62,442 nucleotides of DNA from an uncultured Alphaproteobacteria bacterium (GTDB taxonomy: Bacteria; Pseudomonadota; Alphaproteobacteria; Caulobacterales; Caulobacteraceae): contig CAIVVM010000039.1 in NCBI GenBank assembly GCA_903909375.1, positions 1 through 62,442 of the forward strand, in the 5' to 3' direction. The position numbers were made by a program, and so were the translations under genes. The notes beneath the pieces were generated by a model. It did no database searches, was not told the origin of the DNA, and was given only the letters and a program-made list of their open reading frames with translations. Position 1 is the stretch's first letter. Each line of letters opens with the position of its first letter. Positions 28,831 through 37,480 of this stretch are shown piece by piece.

Positions 28831-30459
28831 TCAGATCCTGAGGTCCAGGCCGGCGTTGACGCCCCGGCGAAGTCGCAGCGCACCGTTGACGGCGGCGTCA
28901 GTCGCGGCGCCGGCCGTATCGAGGGCTGCACGGAAAGCCTGGCCCCGGAAGGCCTGACCGTTGTTGTCGTTTTGCTCCTGCCAGGCCTGGCGCTGTTGCT
29001 GGCTGCGGTCGCCGGCGACGTCAAAGGACATCCCGCCCGACATGTCGAAACCAGCCTGTTCCATCGCCCGCTGAAGTTCGTTGGCGCGCGCCTTCAGATC
29101 TGAAGCGGCCTGGGGATTATCGAAGGTCATGGCCGCCGTGATCTGGCCGTGGGCTCCGATGTCGATGCGGACATCGACCTTGCCGAGTCCGCCGGGATTG
29201 AGCTCCAGGTCGAAGCGGGTCGACTGGCCTTCCAGCTTCTTGATGATCTGAGCTGCAAGCGTGGCGACGGTCTCCGGCGAGCCGCGCACCGCATGCCCGG
29301 CCAGCGTCGCAGGAGCCAGGGACTGGCTGGTGGCGCGGCTTTCGCTCTGCAGGATGCCATCCGGCGAGTCTGCGCTGACGATCTCGTCGCTGACCGTGGA
29401 CTCATCGGCCTCGATCCGATCCGGCGTGGCGGCTGCGAGCGCCTGAACCGGTTTCGCCGCTTCAGGTTTGTCGCCGGTCTGAGGCGTCGCCGGTGTCGTC
29501 GTTGTTGGAACTGCCTCCGACGTAGCGCCGGCGCGCTCGGCTCTGGAGTTCCTCGCCGTGGGTGCGGGTGCGGGTACGGGTGCTGGTGCTGGTGCTGGTA
29601 TTGTTGCTGTTGCTGTTGCTGTTGCTGATGTTGTTGCTGGTGCTGGTGCTGGTGCTGGTGCTTTTGCGGGCGCCTGAGCCGACTGTTCCGGGCGCCCTTG
29701 CAGCCCTGCGACCGGCAGGGAAGTCTCGGGCGTGCCGGGCGCTACCGCTGCCAACGATTCAGTTGTTGTGGGGGCAGGAACCGAGGACGCCGCCTGGGCA
29801 CTGGCGCGAGGTGCGAGCGCTTGCTGCGGGATCGATGCGACCGGGCCCCGGATGGCAGAGGCAGCCGGCGTGAGAGGCGACTGCTCGGATTTTTCAGGGC
29901 CAGGCGCTTTACCTGTGGTGGCCTGCTTTGCCCCGTCAGTCGGCAGGGCGGATACCAGCTGTTCTGCCGAGGCGTCGGCCTCCGCGGTCGGCGCCGGGGC
30001 GGCAGAAGTTCCTGCAGGTGTTCCGACCGCAAGGATCGGCGCGAAGCTGCGCGGCGCAACGCCTGTGTCGTCGGTCGATGGAGCCGGCGAGGGTGTCGGG
30101 ATGGGAGAAGTAATCGTGATGAGAGGAGAAATCGGGGCCTGAACCGCAATCACGTCGGTCAGCAGATTGGCGTTGGCTGTCCCGAACGACAGGTCAGCGA
30201 ACGCGACCTCCGCCTTGATGTCCTGTTTGTCGCCAGGCGCGTCGGATACGTCTGTGTCCGCGTCGCCACCCTCGGAAGCGCCGCTCGCCGAGGTCGCCGG
30301 GGTCGCTGTGGGTGCGGGGCCTGCCGGAAACAGTGCGGCCAGAAGCGCCTCGAAACCAGCCAGGGGATCGCTCGCCGTACCCTGAACGCTGGCGCCCGCC
30401 GCGAGCCCGGTCTGGCCGGTCGGCTGGAAGGATGCGGCATTGAGCGCGGATGCGTTCAT
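28831..30459 (-). CDS. fliK: Flagellar hook-length control protein FliK
   Basis: 542-residue hook-length ruler. The globular C-terminal domain, which switches export specificity, is clear: STRFDLELNPGGLGKVDVRI, GQITAAMTFDNPQAASDL, LQRAMEQAGFD. The first 380 residues are Ala/Pro/Thr-rich and disordered, as expected of the ruler, and include an Ala-Pro/Ala-Thr repeat encoded by a microsatellite (29559-29670). The frame is open to 30606, but ATG 30459 lies 58 bp after the predicted sigma-54 start. First gene of the hook operon. Confidence 0.92.
   Translation of the reverse strand: MNASALNAASFQPTGQTGLAAGASVQGTASDPLAGFEALLAALFPAGPAPTATPATSASGASEGGDADTDVSDAPGDKQDIKAEVAFADLSFGTANANLLTDVIAVQAPISPLITITSPIPTPSPAPSTDDTGVAPRSFAPILAVGTPAGTSAAPAPTAEADASAEQLVSALPTDGAKQATTGKAPGPEKSEQSPLTPAASAIRGPVASIPQQALAPRASAQAASSVPAPTTTESLAAVAPGTPETSLPVAGLQGRPEQSAQAPAKAPAPAPAPATTSATATATATIPAPAPAPVPAPAPTARNSRAERAGATSEAVPTTTTPATPQTGDKPEAAKPVQALAAATPDRIEADESTVSDEIVSADSPDGILQSESRATSQSLAPATLAGHAVRGSPETVATLAAQIIKKLEGQSTRFDLELNPGGLGKVDVRIDIGAHGQITAAMTFDNPQAASDLKARANELQRAMEQAGFDMSGGMSFDVAGDRSQQQRQAWQEQNDNNGQAFRGQAFRAALDTAGAATDAAVNGALRLRRGVNAGLDLRI
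29559..29670. repeat. Microsatellite inside fliK (GGTGCT, GTTGCT units)
   Basis: On the plus strand about ten near-identical GGTGCT/GGTGCG units flank a run of TTGCTG/GTTGCT units. It encodes alternating Ala-Pro and Ala-Thr in FliK, using GCA, CCA and ACA codons unlike the GC-ending codons on either side. The units are multiples of three, so gain or loss keeps frame. Confidence 0.9.
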
Positions 30460-30528
30460 GACTGTCTGCAAGCCTGAATGTGTTGTGAAGGAAGCGCGTC
30501 CTGCGCCGGTCTGGTTCGGGCAACCCCA

Positions 30529-30543
30529 GCAACCTCCGCGCCA
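30529..30543 (-). promoter_or_regulatory. Sigma-54 promoter of fliK-flgD-flgE
   Basis: Minus strand TGGCGCGGAGGTTGC fits TGGC-N7-TTGC exactly. The expected transcription start is near 30518, about 58 bp before the fliK ATG. Class III hook genes in Caulobacter depend on sigma-54 and FlbD, which supports the call. Confidence 0.75.
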
Positions 30544-30609
30544 GTCTCTCAGTTTGTTGAAAATATTGGAGAAATAGGTCCACTGACCCCTGCTGCCACA
30601 AGGCATCGA

Positions 30610-30624
30610 CGGACGAAATTGCCG
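30610..30624. promoter_or_regulatory. ftr1-like (FlbD) site for the hook operon
   Basis: CGGACGAAATTGCCG is an imperfect CGGC...GCCG palindrome centred about 99 bp upstream of the predicted fliK start. In Caulobacter an ftr element near -100 of the hook operon binds the sigma-54 activator FlbD. Match is partial. Confidence 0.4.
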
Positions 30625-30682
30625 AGCCAGGTGCGTTTCGGTGGGTCGTTCCCTGCCGCCCTCCTGCCGTATCGATGAAAAC

Positions 30683-30697
30683 TGGCGCCAGACTTGC
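30683..30697 (+). promoter_or_regulatory. Sigma-54 promoter of flgK-flgL
   Basis: TGGCGCCAGACTTGC fits TGGC-N7-TTGC exactly on the plus strand, with an expected start near 30709 and a leader of about 135 bases before flgK. It faces away from the fliK promoter. Confidence 0.75.
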
Positions 30698-30788
30698 GCC
30701 CTGATTCACGGGCCCATCGGGTCAAGAGAGTCACGATATTGAATTTGTTCGATAAAATTAGACCCTATGCGCGGGCGGCAACCAAAGT

Positions 30789-30829
30789 CCCGGCAGTTTT
30801 CGCCGGGTGGACTGTCAGCCTTTGCCGGG
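30789..30829. promoter_or_regulatory. ftr2/ftr3-like FlbD sites downstream of the flgK start
   Basis: CCCGGC-N7-GCCGGG (30789-30807) is a perfect palindrome centred near +89 of the predicted flgK transcript; a second half-element, TTTGCCGGG (30821-30829), follows. Caulobacter flaN/flbG has FlbD elements downstream of the flaN start in the same arrangement, as I recall it. Confidence 0.5.
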
Positions 30830-30843
30830 TGGAGGCGAAATAG

Positions 30844-32940
30844 ATGACCCTTGGCGTCGCTCTGAAGACCGCCACGTCGGGCCTGCAGGCCGCACAGGCC
30901 TCGCTGCGCGCCGTTTCGGACAATATCGCCAACGTCAATACGCCGGGATACGTGCGCAAGGCGGTGAAGCAGGAGCAACAGGTCGTTGATGGCGCCGGCG
31001 CCGGCGTCAAGATCACGGGCGTTAACCGGATCACAGACCAGTTTCTGCAGGTCGCATCGTTGTCGGCATCGTCGGACACCAAGCGCTGGTCCGCCGTCTC
31101 GCAGTTTCTCGACAACGCCCAGAGCCTTTTCGGCGATCCGTCGGCGAACGGATTCTTCTTCAACCGGCTGGACAAGGTCTTCGGCGCCTTCTCCACGGCG
31201 GCGAATGATCCGTCCTCGACCCTGCTGCGCAGCCAGGCGCTTTCCAGCGTTGAGGACTTTCTGAGCGAAGCGGACCGGATCAACGGCCAGATCGTGTCGC
31301 TTGTCGACACTGTCGACAGCCAGATCAGCGGGGGCGTCGAACGCGCCAATGGGCTGCTGGAAGAGATCAGCAAGCTCAATCTGGAGATCAAGCGGGCCAC
31401 TCTGATGGGGGCGGACGCCTCGGGTTCGGAGAACATCCAGAGCCAGTTGCTGGACGAATTGTCCGGCCTGATGAACATTCGTGTGTCCGGGCGCGGGGGT
31501 GGCGGCTTTGACGTGCGAACCGCTGAAGGCGTCCTGATCGCCGGCGATGGTGCGGCAAAGCTCACCTACAACAGCTCCGCCACCACGCCGGGCTATATCA
31601 CCGCGCAGCCGACGGGCAGTTCGAACCAGCAGCCGATCCAGCTCATCAGCGGCCAGCTCCGCGGCCTGCTGGACCTGCGCGATGAGGAACTCCCCAAGAT
31701 CTACGATCAGCTCGGCGAGTTCACGAGCCGCGCCGTGGATCAGCTGAACGCCGCCCACAACGCGGCCTCTGCCTATCCGCCCCCTGCGTCGCTCACCGGC
31801 CGCGCTACCGGCCTGGATCTGCCGACCGCGATCGCGGGCTTCACCGGGACGTCCACCATCGCCGTGGTGAACCCTCAGGGTCTTCTGCAGCGCAAGGTGG
31901 CGATCGACTTCACCGCGGGCACCATCTCGGTGAATGGCGGGGCCGGCGCCGCCTTCACGCCAGCCAGCTTCCTGGCGGACCTCAATACCGCCCTTGGCGC
32001 CTCAGGGAGCGCCAGCTTCTCCGGCGGCGCCTTGACGCTCAACGCTACCGGGGGGCAGGGGCTCGCCCTCGACGAGGGTACCTCGAACAAGACCGGGCGC
32101 GGTTTCTCGCACTTCTTCGGTCTGAACGACCTGGTCAAGACGAACGGCTTCACCAACTACGCCACCGGGCTCCAGCCGACCAGCAACCACGGATTCACAC
32201 CGGGCGGCCAGCTTACCTTGCGGTTGTCGACCCCGGATGGGCGTCCCGAGCGCGAGGTGCCGATCACGATGCCGGCCGGGCCGCTGATGAGCGACCTACT
32301 CAATACGCTGAACAACAACTCGACCGGTGTCGGCCTCTATGGGTCCTTCGCCCTCGATTCCAATGGCGTTCTGACCTTCACCGGCTCGGCCCCCTCGAAC
32401 GCCGAACTGTCGATCGTCACGGACAATACCCAGCGTGGCGCCGGCGGACCGTCGGTCAGCCAGTTGTTTGGTCTGGGAACCCAGGCGCGGTCAGCGCGGG
32501 CCGGGCTTTTTGAGGTTTCAGCAGCATTGCTGTCCAACCCCACCAAGGTCGCCATGGGGAAGCTGGAAACGACTGTCGCCGTGGGCGCGGTGGCCATCCG
32601 CCCGGGCGACGGCCGCGGGGCGCTCGGCATTTCGACCTCGGGAGGCATCCCGATCCTTTTCCAGGCCGCCGGGTCACTGGGTCAGGTGACCATGACAGTG
32701 TCCAGATACGCCTCGGAGTTCGGGGGGGCAGTGGGTCGCGCCGCAGCCTCTGCGGAGACGCGCAAGGCCAGCTCCGAAGCCGTCGCCACCGAGGCCAACA
32801 ACCGCCGCCAGGCTGTTGAGGGCGTCAATATCGATGAGGAACTGGTCAATCTAACCACCTATCAGCAGGCTTTCAGCGCCTCGGCTCGCATGATTCAGGC
32901 GGCCGGCGACATGTTCGACGTCCTGCTGGGTATTGTCTGA
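30844..32940 (+). CDS. flgK: Flagellar hook-associated protein 1, FlgK
   Basis: 698-residue junction protein between hook and filament. N-terminus AQASLRAVSDNIANVNTPGY is the conserved axial motif; the C-terminus NIDEELVNLTTYQQAFSASA followed by RMIQAAGDMFDVLL is the matching helical end. The central part is variable and Gly/Ser/Thr-rich. ATG 30844 has GGAGG 10 bp upstream. flgL follows after 10 bp, making a two-gene operon divergent from fliK. Confidence 0.97.
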   Translation: MTLGVALKTATSGLQAAQASLRAVSDNIANVNTPGYVRKAVKQEQQVVDGAGAGVKITGVNRITDQFLQVASLSASSDTKRWSAVSQFLDNAQSLFGDPSANGFFFNRLDKVFGAFSTAANDPSSTLLRSQALSSVEDFLSEADRINGQIVSLVDTVDSQISGGVERANGLLEEISKLNLEIKRATLMGADASGSENIQSQLLDELSGLMNIRVSGRGGGGFDVRTAEGVLIAGDGAAKLTYNSSATTPGYITAQPTGSSNQQPIQLISGQLRGLLDLRDEELPKIYDQLGEFTSRAVDQLNAAHNAASAYPPPASLTGRATGLDLPTAIAGFTGTSTIAVVNPQGLLQRKVAIDFTAGTISVNGGAGAAFTPASFLADLNTALGASGSASFSGGALTLNATGGQGLALDEGTSNKTGRGFSHFFGLNDLVKTNGFTNYATGLQPTSNHGFTPGGQLTLRLSTPDGRPEREVPITMPAGPLMSDLLNTLNNNSTGVGLYGSFALDSNGVLTFTGSAPSNAELSIVTDNTQRGAGGPSVSQLFGLGTQARSARAGLFEVSAALLSNPTKVAMGKLETTVAVGAVAIRPGDGRGALGISTSGGIPILFQAAGSLGQVTMTVSRYASEFGGAVGRAAASAETRKASSEAVATEANNRRQAVEGVNIDEELVNLTTYQQAFSASARMIQAAGDMFDVLLGIV

Positions 32941-32950
32941 GGAGTTCGCC

Positions 32951-33883
32951 ATGGTCACTCGCGTCACCACCTCCGGAAACTATTCAGCGGTGCTCACCAA
33001 CCTGCTGGCCGCACAGCAGCGGCAGGCTGACGCCGGCGACCGGGTTTCCACCCAGCGCAATGGTCAGAACCTGAAGGACTACGCCAAGTCCTCCGAGCTG
33101 CTGACCGCCATGCGCACGGTGCAAACCCGCGTCGGGGTGTTTCAGGATCAGAATGGCCTGATCGCCGACCGGCTTACGACCCAGGATGCCTCGCTGGTTC
33201 GGGTGGCGGACGCCGCCCAGGCGATCCGCGAGCTGATGGCCGAGGCCATCGCCTCCGGTCGCGTCGACAGCCTTGTCGAGGACATCCAGGGCCAGATGAA
33301 CATCGCTATCGACAGCATGAATGTCAGCTATGGCGGCAAATACCTGTTCGCAGGCGGCCAGGTCGACACCAAGCCGGTCACGGCGAGCACGCTGGCCGAC
33401 CTCACTGTGCCGCCCGCAGTGATCGCAGATTTCTTCAAGAACGATGATTTCAAGGTGAAGTCCAAGCTGGACGACGCCACATCCGTGACCACCGGAATTC
33501 TGGCCGACGACATTGGCACGGACCTGCTGACCGCGCTGCAGTCGTTCCAGGCCTTCAACCAGGGCCCCAACGGGCCATTCACCGGCGCCATGACCAACGC
33601 CCAGAGGACCTTCCTTGAGGGCCAACTGGCTGGCTGGAACACGATCAGGGCCGATGTCACGCTGATCGCGGCGCACAACGGCACCAACCAGAAGCGGGTC
33701 GACGACGTGGCCACGGACCTTGAAGCGCGGCAGATATCCCTGACGATCATGTTGGGCGATATCACCGATGCGAATATGGCTCAGGCCTCGGCTGATCTTG
33801 AGCAGGCTAGGCTTTCGGTGCAGTCCTCCGCCTACGTCTTCCAGTCGCTGCAGTCCTCGTCGTTGATCAACCTCCTCAGGTAG
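32951..33883 (+). CDS. flgL: Flagellar hook-associated protein 3, FlgL
   Basis: 310-residue flagellin-like junction protein. The N-terminal helix (TRVTTSGNYSAVLTNLLAAQ...RVSTQRNGQNLKDYAKSSELL) and C-terminal helix (ASADLEQARLSVQSSAYVFQ) pair as in flagellins; length suits FlgL. GGAG 7 bp before ATG 32951; a start 18 bp earlier lies within flgK and is less likely. Exported by the flagellar apparatus. Confidence 0.93.
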   Translation: MVTRVTTSGNYSAVLTNLLAAQQRQADAGDRVSTQRNGQNLKDYAKSSELLTAMRTVQTRVGVFQDQNGLIADRLTTQDASLVRVADAAQAIRELMAEAIASGRVDSLVEDIQGQMNIAIDSMNVSYGGKYLFAGGQVDTKPVTASTLADLTVPPAVIADFFKNDDFKVKSKLDDATSVTTGILADDIGTDLLTALQSFQAFNQGPNGPFTGAMTNAQRTFLEGQLAGWNTIRADVTLIAAHNGTNQKRVDDVATDLEARQISLTIMLGDITDANMAQASADLEQARLSVQSSAYVFQSLQSSSLINLLR

Positions 33884-33921
33884 CCTCGAAAACGCGGGCC
33901 GGAACCGCTACATAGGCCCTC

Positions 33922-35103
33922 ATGAACGCACCTGCGGCGATTTCCGACACCCTGAGCGACGGCCTGATCGAGGCCGTGCGCGACGTCGTGCGCCTGCCGG
34001 CCGGGACACGGATCGTGGCCGCCATGTCGGGTGGCGTGGATTCGACGGTGACCGCGGCGCTGCTGCATCGCGCCGGCTACGATGTGGTGGGTGTCACCCT
34101 GCAACTCTATGATCACGGCGCGGCGATCCAGAAAAAGGGCGCCTGCTGCGCCGGTCAGGATATTCACGACGCCCGCACCGCGGCCGAGTCCATGGGCATC
34201 CCCCACTACGTGCTCGACTATGAGAGCCGTTTTCGCCAGCAGGTGATCGAGGACTTTGCGGACTCCTACCTGCGCGGCGAGACGCCGATCCCATGCATTC
34301 GCTGCAATCAGACGGTGAAGTTCCGGGATCTGCTGGATGTAGCCCGCGATCTGGGGGCAGAGGCCATGGCGACGGGTCACTATGTGCGACGCGACGTGGG
34401 TCCTGACGGGGCGGAGCTGCACCGCGCGTTCGATGCGGCGCGCGACCAGTCCTACTTCCTGTTCGCCACCACCCCGGAACAGCTGGACTACCTCAGGTTC
34501 CCGCTTGGCGGGCTGCCGAAGCCCGCTGTGCGCGCGGCGGCCACCGCGCTGGGTCTGAAGGTCGCCGACAAGCCTGATAGTCAGGATATCTGCTTTGTGC
34601 CGGAGGGCCGCTACACCACGGTGATCGACCGCCTGCGCCCGCACGGTGCGGAGCCGGGCGACATCGTACATCTCGACGGTCGGATTCTCGGTCGCCACGA
34701 GGGGGTCACGCGCTACACCATCGGGCAGCGACGGGGTCTGAACGTGGCGGTTGGTGATCCTTTGTTCGTCGTGAAGATCGATGCTGACAGCCGGCGCGTA
34801 TTGGTCGGCCCGCGAGAGGCGCTGCTCACCCGCGCGCTCAGCCTGAAAGAAACCAACTGGATCGGCGACGGACCCGATATGGCGGCGGCCTGCAAGGTCC
34901 AGCGTCCGGTGCTGGCCCGTGTGCGCTCGACCCGTGAGCCGGTTCTGGGCCATCTGGGTGTGGTCGACGGCGAGCCAGGCGTTCTATTCGGTGTGCCCGA
35001 GGAAGGCGTCGCGCCTGGCCAGGCCTGTGTGCTCTATGCGCCGGAGGCGCCGTCGCGGGTTCTGGGCGGCGGTTTCATCGCGGGCACGCTCGGCAATCTC
35101 TGA
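33922..35103 (+). CDS. mnmA: tRNA-specific 2-thiouridylase MnmA
   Basis: 393-residue enzyme making s2U34 in tRNA Lys, Glu and Gln. The PP-loop [16 protein letters not shown] (about residues 34-49) binds ATP. Catalytic cysteines are found in [15 protein letters not shown] and [12 protein letters not shown], matching Cys102 and Cys199 of E. coli. A conserved GHYVRRD and [10 protein letters not shown] follow. ATG 33922; 38 bp after flgL but with no obvious functional link. A small ORF follows 9 bp after the stop. Confidence 0.97.
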   Translation: MNAPAAISDTLSDGLIEAVRDVVRLPAGTRIVAAMSGGVDSTVTAALLHRAGYDVVGVTLQLYDHGAAIQKKGACCAGQDIHDARTAAESMGIPHYVLDYESRFRQQVIEDFADSYLRGETPIPCIRCNQTVKFRDLLDVARDLGAEAMATGHYVRRDVGPDGAELHRAFDAARDQSYFLFATTPEQLDYLRFPLGGLPKPAVRAAATALGLKVADKPDSQDICFVPEGRYTTVIDRLRPHGAEPGDIVHLDGRILGRHEGVTRYTIGQRRGLNVAVGDPLFVVKIDADSRRVLVGPREALLTRALSLKETNWIGDGPDMAAACKVQRPVLARVRSTREPVLGHLGVVDGEPGVLFGVPEEGVAPGQACVLYAPEAPSRVLGGGFIAGTLGNL

Positions 35104-35112
35104 GGTCTCGCC

Positions 35113-35310
35113 ATGACCGCAAAGCAGCTCGTGGACATAGCCTGCGACGAGGATCCCCGCGCGCCGTGCCTCTGGGTGCCATCCGACCTGTGGCAGGAGT
35201 TCTGCGCGGCCATCCGTCAACAGCCTAACCTGATCGGCGCCGTCATCTACCGCAACAAGACCATCCGCGACGGCGGTCCCTACAGCGAAGTAACAACACG
35301 GCAGCCTTGA
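35113..35310 (+). CDS. Small hypothetical protein, 65 residues
   Basis: Unrecognised, but probably real: it begins 9 bp after mnmA with GAGG upstream of an ATG, has normal codon use and ends 16 bp before the thiolase gene. Sequence LWVPSDLWQEFCAAIRQQPN suggests one amphipathic helix, then IGAVIYRNKTIRDGGPYSEV. No signal or membrane span. It could be co-translated with mnmA. Confidence 0.6.
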   Translation: MTAKQLVDIACDEDPRAPCLWVPSDLWQEFCAAIRQQPNLIGAVIYRNKTIRDGGPYSEVTTRQP

Positions 35311-35326
35311 GAAAGACGTCTCCTAC

Positions 35327-36517
35327 ATGAGCCAGACCTCCGACCCCGTGGTCATCGCCGCCTACGCCCGCACGCCGATGGGCGGGTTCCAGGGCATGTT
35401 CTCCGGCGTAAAGACCACGGAGCTGGGCGCCGTGGCCGTGCGCGCGGCGGTGGAGCGTTCCGGTGTTGATCCGACGGTGGTCGAGCAGATCTTCATGGGA
35501 TGTGTTCTGCCCGCCGGTCTGGGTCAGGCGCCGGCGCGGCAGGCGGCCCTGGGTGCAGGCCTGCCAGAATCTGTGGAGGCCACGACGGTCAACAAGATGT
35601 GCGGGTCGGGCATGCAGGCCGCCATCATGGCCCATGACGCACTGGCCGCCGGGTCTGCCGAGGTGATCATCGCCGGCGGCATGGAGAGCATGACCGGCGC
35701 GCCCTACCTGATGACAAAGCACCGTGGCGGCGCCCGCATTGGCCACGATACCATGTTCGACCACATGTACCTGGACGGTCTGGAGGACGCCTATGAGCCC
35801 GGCCGCCTGATGGGCTCATTCGCCGAGGAAACGGCGCGCCAGTATCAGTTCACCCGTGACGCTCAGGACGAATACGCCATCGGCTCGCTCACCCGCGCCC
35901 GCATCGCCACTGAGAGCGGCGCGTTCACCCGGGAGATCACTCCCGTCGAGGTTACTGACCGCAAGGGCACGGTGACGATAGACACTGACGAGCAGCCGCT
36001 GAAGGCGGATCCAGCGAAGATCCCGACGCTTCGTCCTGCCTTCTCCCGGGACGGCACGATCACGGCGGCCAACGCCTCGTCCATCTCCGATGGCGCCGCC
36101 GCTCTGGTGCTCACGCGCGAGAGTGTGGCGCGACGCCTGGGCCTGTCCGTCGTCGCCCGCATCGCCGCCCATGCTGCCCATGCCCATGAGCCGGGTCAGT
36201 TCGCCACTGCGCCGGTCCCGGCCATTCGGAAGGTGCTGAAACGTGCGGGCTGGTCGGTGAACGACGTCGACTTGTTCGAGGTGAACGAGGCCTTCGCCGT
36301 GGTCGCCATGGTGGCGGAGCGCGACCTGGGCCTTGATCGGGCGAAGCTCAATGTCAACGGCGGCGCCTGCGCGCTGGGCCACCCCATCGGCGCCTCGGGC
36401 GCGCGCATCCTGGCCACCCTGCTCAGCGCCTTGCAGGCGCGCGGCCGCACGCGCGGCGTGGCCAGCCTCTGCATCGGCGGCGGCGAGGCCACGGCGATGG
36501 CGGTGGAGCTGGTCTGA
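35327..36517 (+). CDS. Acetyl-CoA C-acetyltransferase (thiolase)
   Basis: 396-residue biosynthetic-type thiolase: TTVNKMCGSGMQAAIMA holds the acyl-binding Cys (about residue 92), VNEAFAVVAMV the conserved His region, and NGGACALGHPIGASGARIL the second catalytic Cys (about 349) and His. It condenses two acetyl-CoA or cleaves 3-ketoacyl-CoA. No phaB or phaC lies adjacent, so polyhydroxyalkanoate, mevalonate-free or fatty-acid roles cannot be separated. ATG 35327. Confidence 0.95.
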   Translation: MSQTSDPVVIAAYARTPMGGFQGMFSGVKTTELGAVAVRAAVERSGVDPTVVEQIFMGCVLPAGLGQAPARQAALGAGLPESVEATTVNKMCGSGMQAAIMAHDALAAGSAEVIIAGGMESMTGAPYLMTKHRGGARIGHDTMFDHMYLDGLEDAYEPGRLMGSFAEETARQYQFTRDAQDEYAIGSLTRARIATESGAFTREITPVEVTDRKGTVTIDTDEQPLKADPAKIPTLRPAFSRDGTITAANASSISDGAAALVLTRESVARRLGLSVVARIAAHAAHAHEPGQFATAPVPAIRKVLKRAGWSVNDVDLFEVNEAFAVVAMVAERDLGLDRAKLNVNGGACALGHPIGASGARILATLLSALQARGRTRGVASLCIGGGEATAMAVELV

Positions 36518-36528
36518 CGCGCCCGTCG

Positions 36529-37089
36529 CTATTTCATCGCCGCCATGCTGTTGAGGTTCACCTTCACGCCTCCGGGCAGCAGCATGTCGCCGGGCTTCAT
36601 ATCAGCCGGGCAGGGGCCTTCCCAGGTTCCCGTCATTTCCATGTCATGGGTCCCGTTGGCTTGAGCCATGGACGAGCCGGTGGTCACCGAAGTCGCCTTG
36701 ACCACGTAGCTGGAATTGAAGTTGCCCGTCGCCTTGCCGGTGGTGGAGATCTTGCCGGCGGCGCCCATGTTGCACTCGCTGGCGAACGACCAGCCGCCGA
36801 CCCCGGGCGTCACCTCATTCTTCGGGCAGAGCTCCTTGTTCATTTGCTGACCAAAGACCGTCATCTTGGCCTCTGTCGCTTCGTCGAGGCAGATCTTGGA
36901 GGTCTGGGTCATCCCTTGCGTCGTAACGGTCTGGGTCCAGAGACCTGCCTTGCGCCGGGGAGGTCCGGTCATCGGGGCCGACGCCGCGGCGCTGGGCGCC
37001 TCGCCGGTCGCCGACGTTGGCGTTTCCGGCTTCTTCTGGCAGCCAGCCAGAGCCAGAAGCCCTGTGCCCAGTATGAGAGCACGATACAT
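36529..37089 (-). CDS. DUF3617 family lipoprotein
   Basis: 186-residue exported protein. Lipobox LLALAGC places the lipidated Cys at about 17. A Pro/Ala/Thr linker is followed by the DUF3617 core RRKAGLWTQTVTTQG, SKICLDEATEAKM and FASECNMGAAGKISTTGKAT, with four Cys likely in two disulfides. Function unknown; common in Caulobacterales and sphingomonads. Frame is open upstream for 157 codons, but ATG 37089 gives the signal peptide. Confidence 0.88.
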   Translation of the reverse strand: MYRALILGTGLLALAGCQKKPETPTSATGEAPSAAASAPMTGPPRRKAGLWTQTVTTQGMTQTSKICLDEATEAKMTVFGQQMNKELCPKNEVTPGVGGWSFASECNMGAAGKISTTGKATGNFNSSYVVKATSVTTGSSMAQANGTHDMEMTGTWEGPCPADMKPGDMLLPGGVKVNLNSMAAMK

Positions 37090-37149
37090 CTTGATCCCTC
37101 CTTCGACGTTCCCCAGTCTTGAGGCTACTCCGGAAGCTGGGTTTCTGAA

Positions 37150-37416
37150 ATGACTGAACTTCATGACACGGGCGCGCGCTACGAGATCGAAGAGCAGGGG
37201 CTGACCTGCTGGGCCGACTATCGCCTCGACGGCGCACGGATCTATGTTGACTATGTCTTCAGTCCCCCTGCGTTGCGCGGCACAGGTGCGTCCGGGCGAT
37301 TGATGACTGCCCTGGCTCAGGACGCCCGGGCCAGGGGCCGCACGATCACACCGATCTGCAGCTATGCGGCGGCCTGGTTGAAGCGCAGCGCGGAGTTCCG
37401 GGACCTGGTGGAGTAA
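37150..37416 (+). CDS. Short GNAT-type N-acetyltransferase (YjdJ/Gtn1-like)
   Basis: 88-residue GCN5-related domain of the PF14542 type: QGLTCWADYRLDGARIYVDYVFSPP, then the acetyl-CoA loop LRGTGASGRLMTAL, and ICSYAAAWLKR at the C-terminus. This minimal form is widespread and its substrate unknown. It diverges from the DUF3617 gene, 60 bp between starts, and precedes a membrane-protein gene by 64 bp. Confidence 0.9.
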   Translation: MTELHDTGARYEIEEQGLTCWADYRLDGARIYVDYVFSPPALRGTGASGRLMTALAQDARARGRTITPICSYAAAWLKRSAEFRDLVE

Positions 37417-37480
37417 GGGGGTTGCCTTGACCGTGACCCGCCCACTGGCGTCCCGCCGCGCGGCATCGTAGTGAGCCCCG

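Noticed and set aside
29559..29670. Repeat run in fliK as a CRISPR array
   Set aside because: Units are 6 bp, with no spacers; it is a coding microsatellite.
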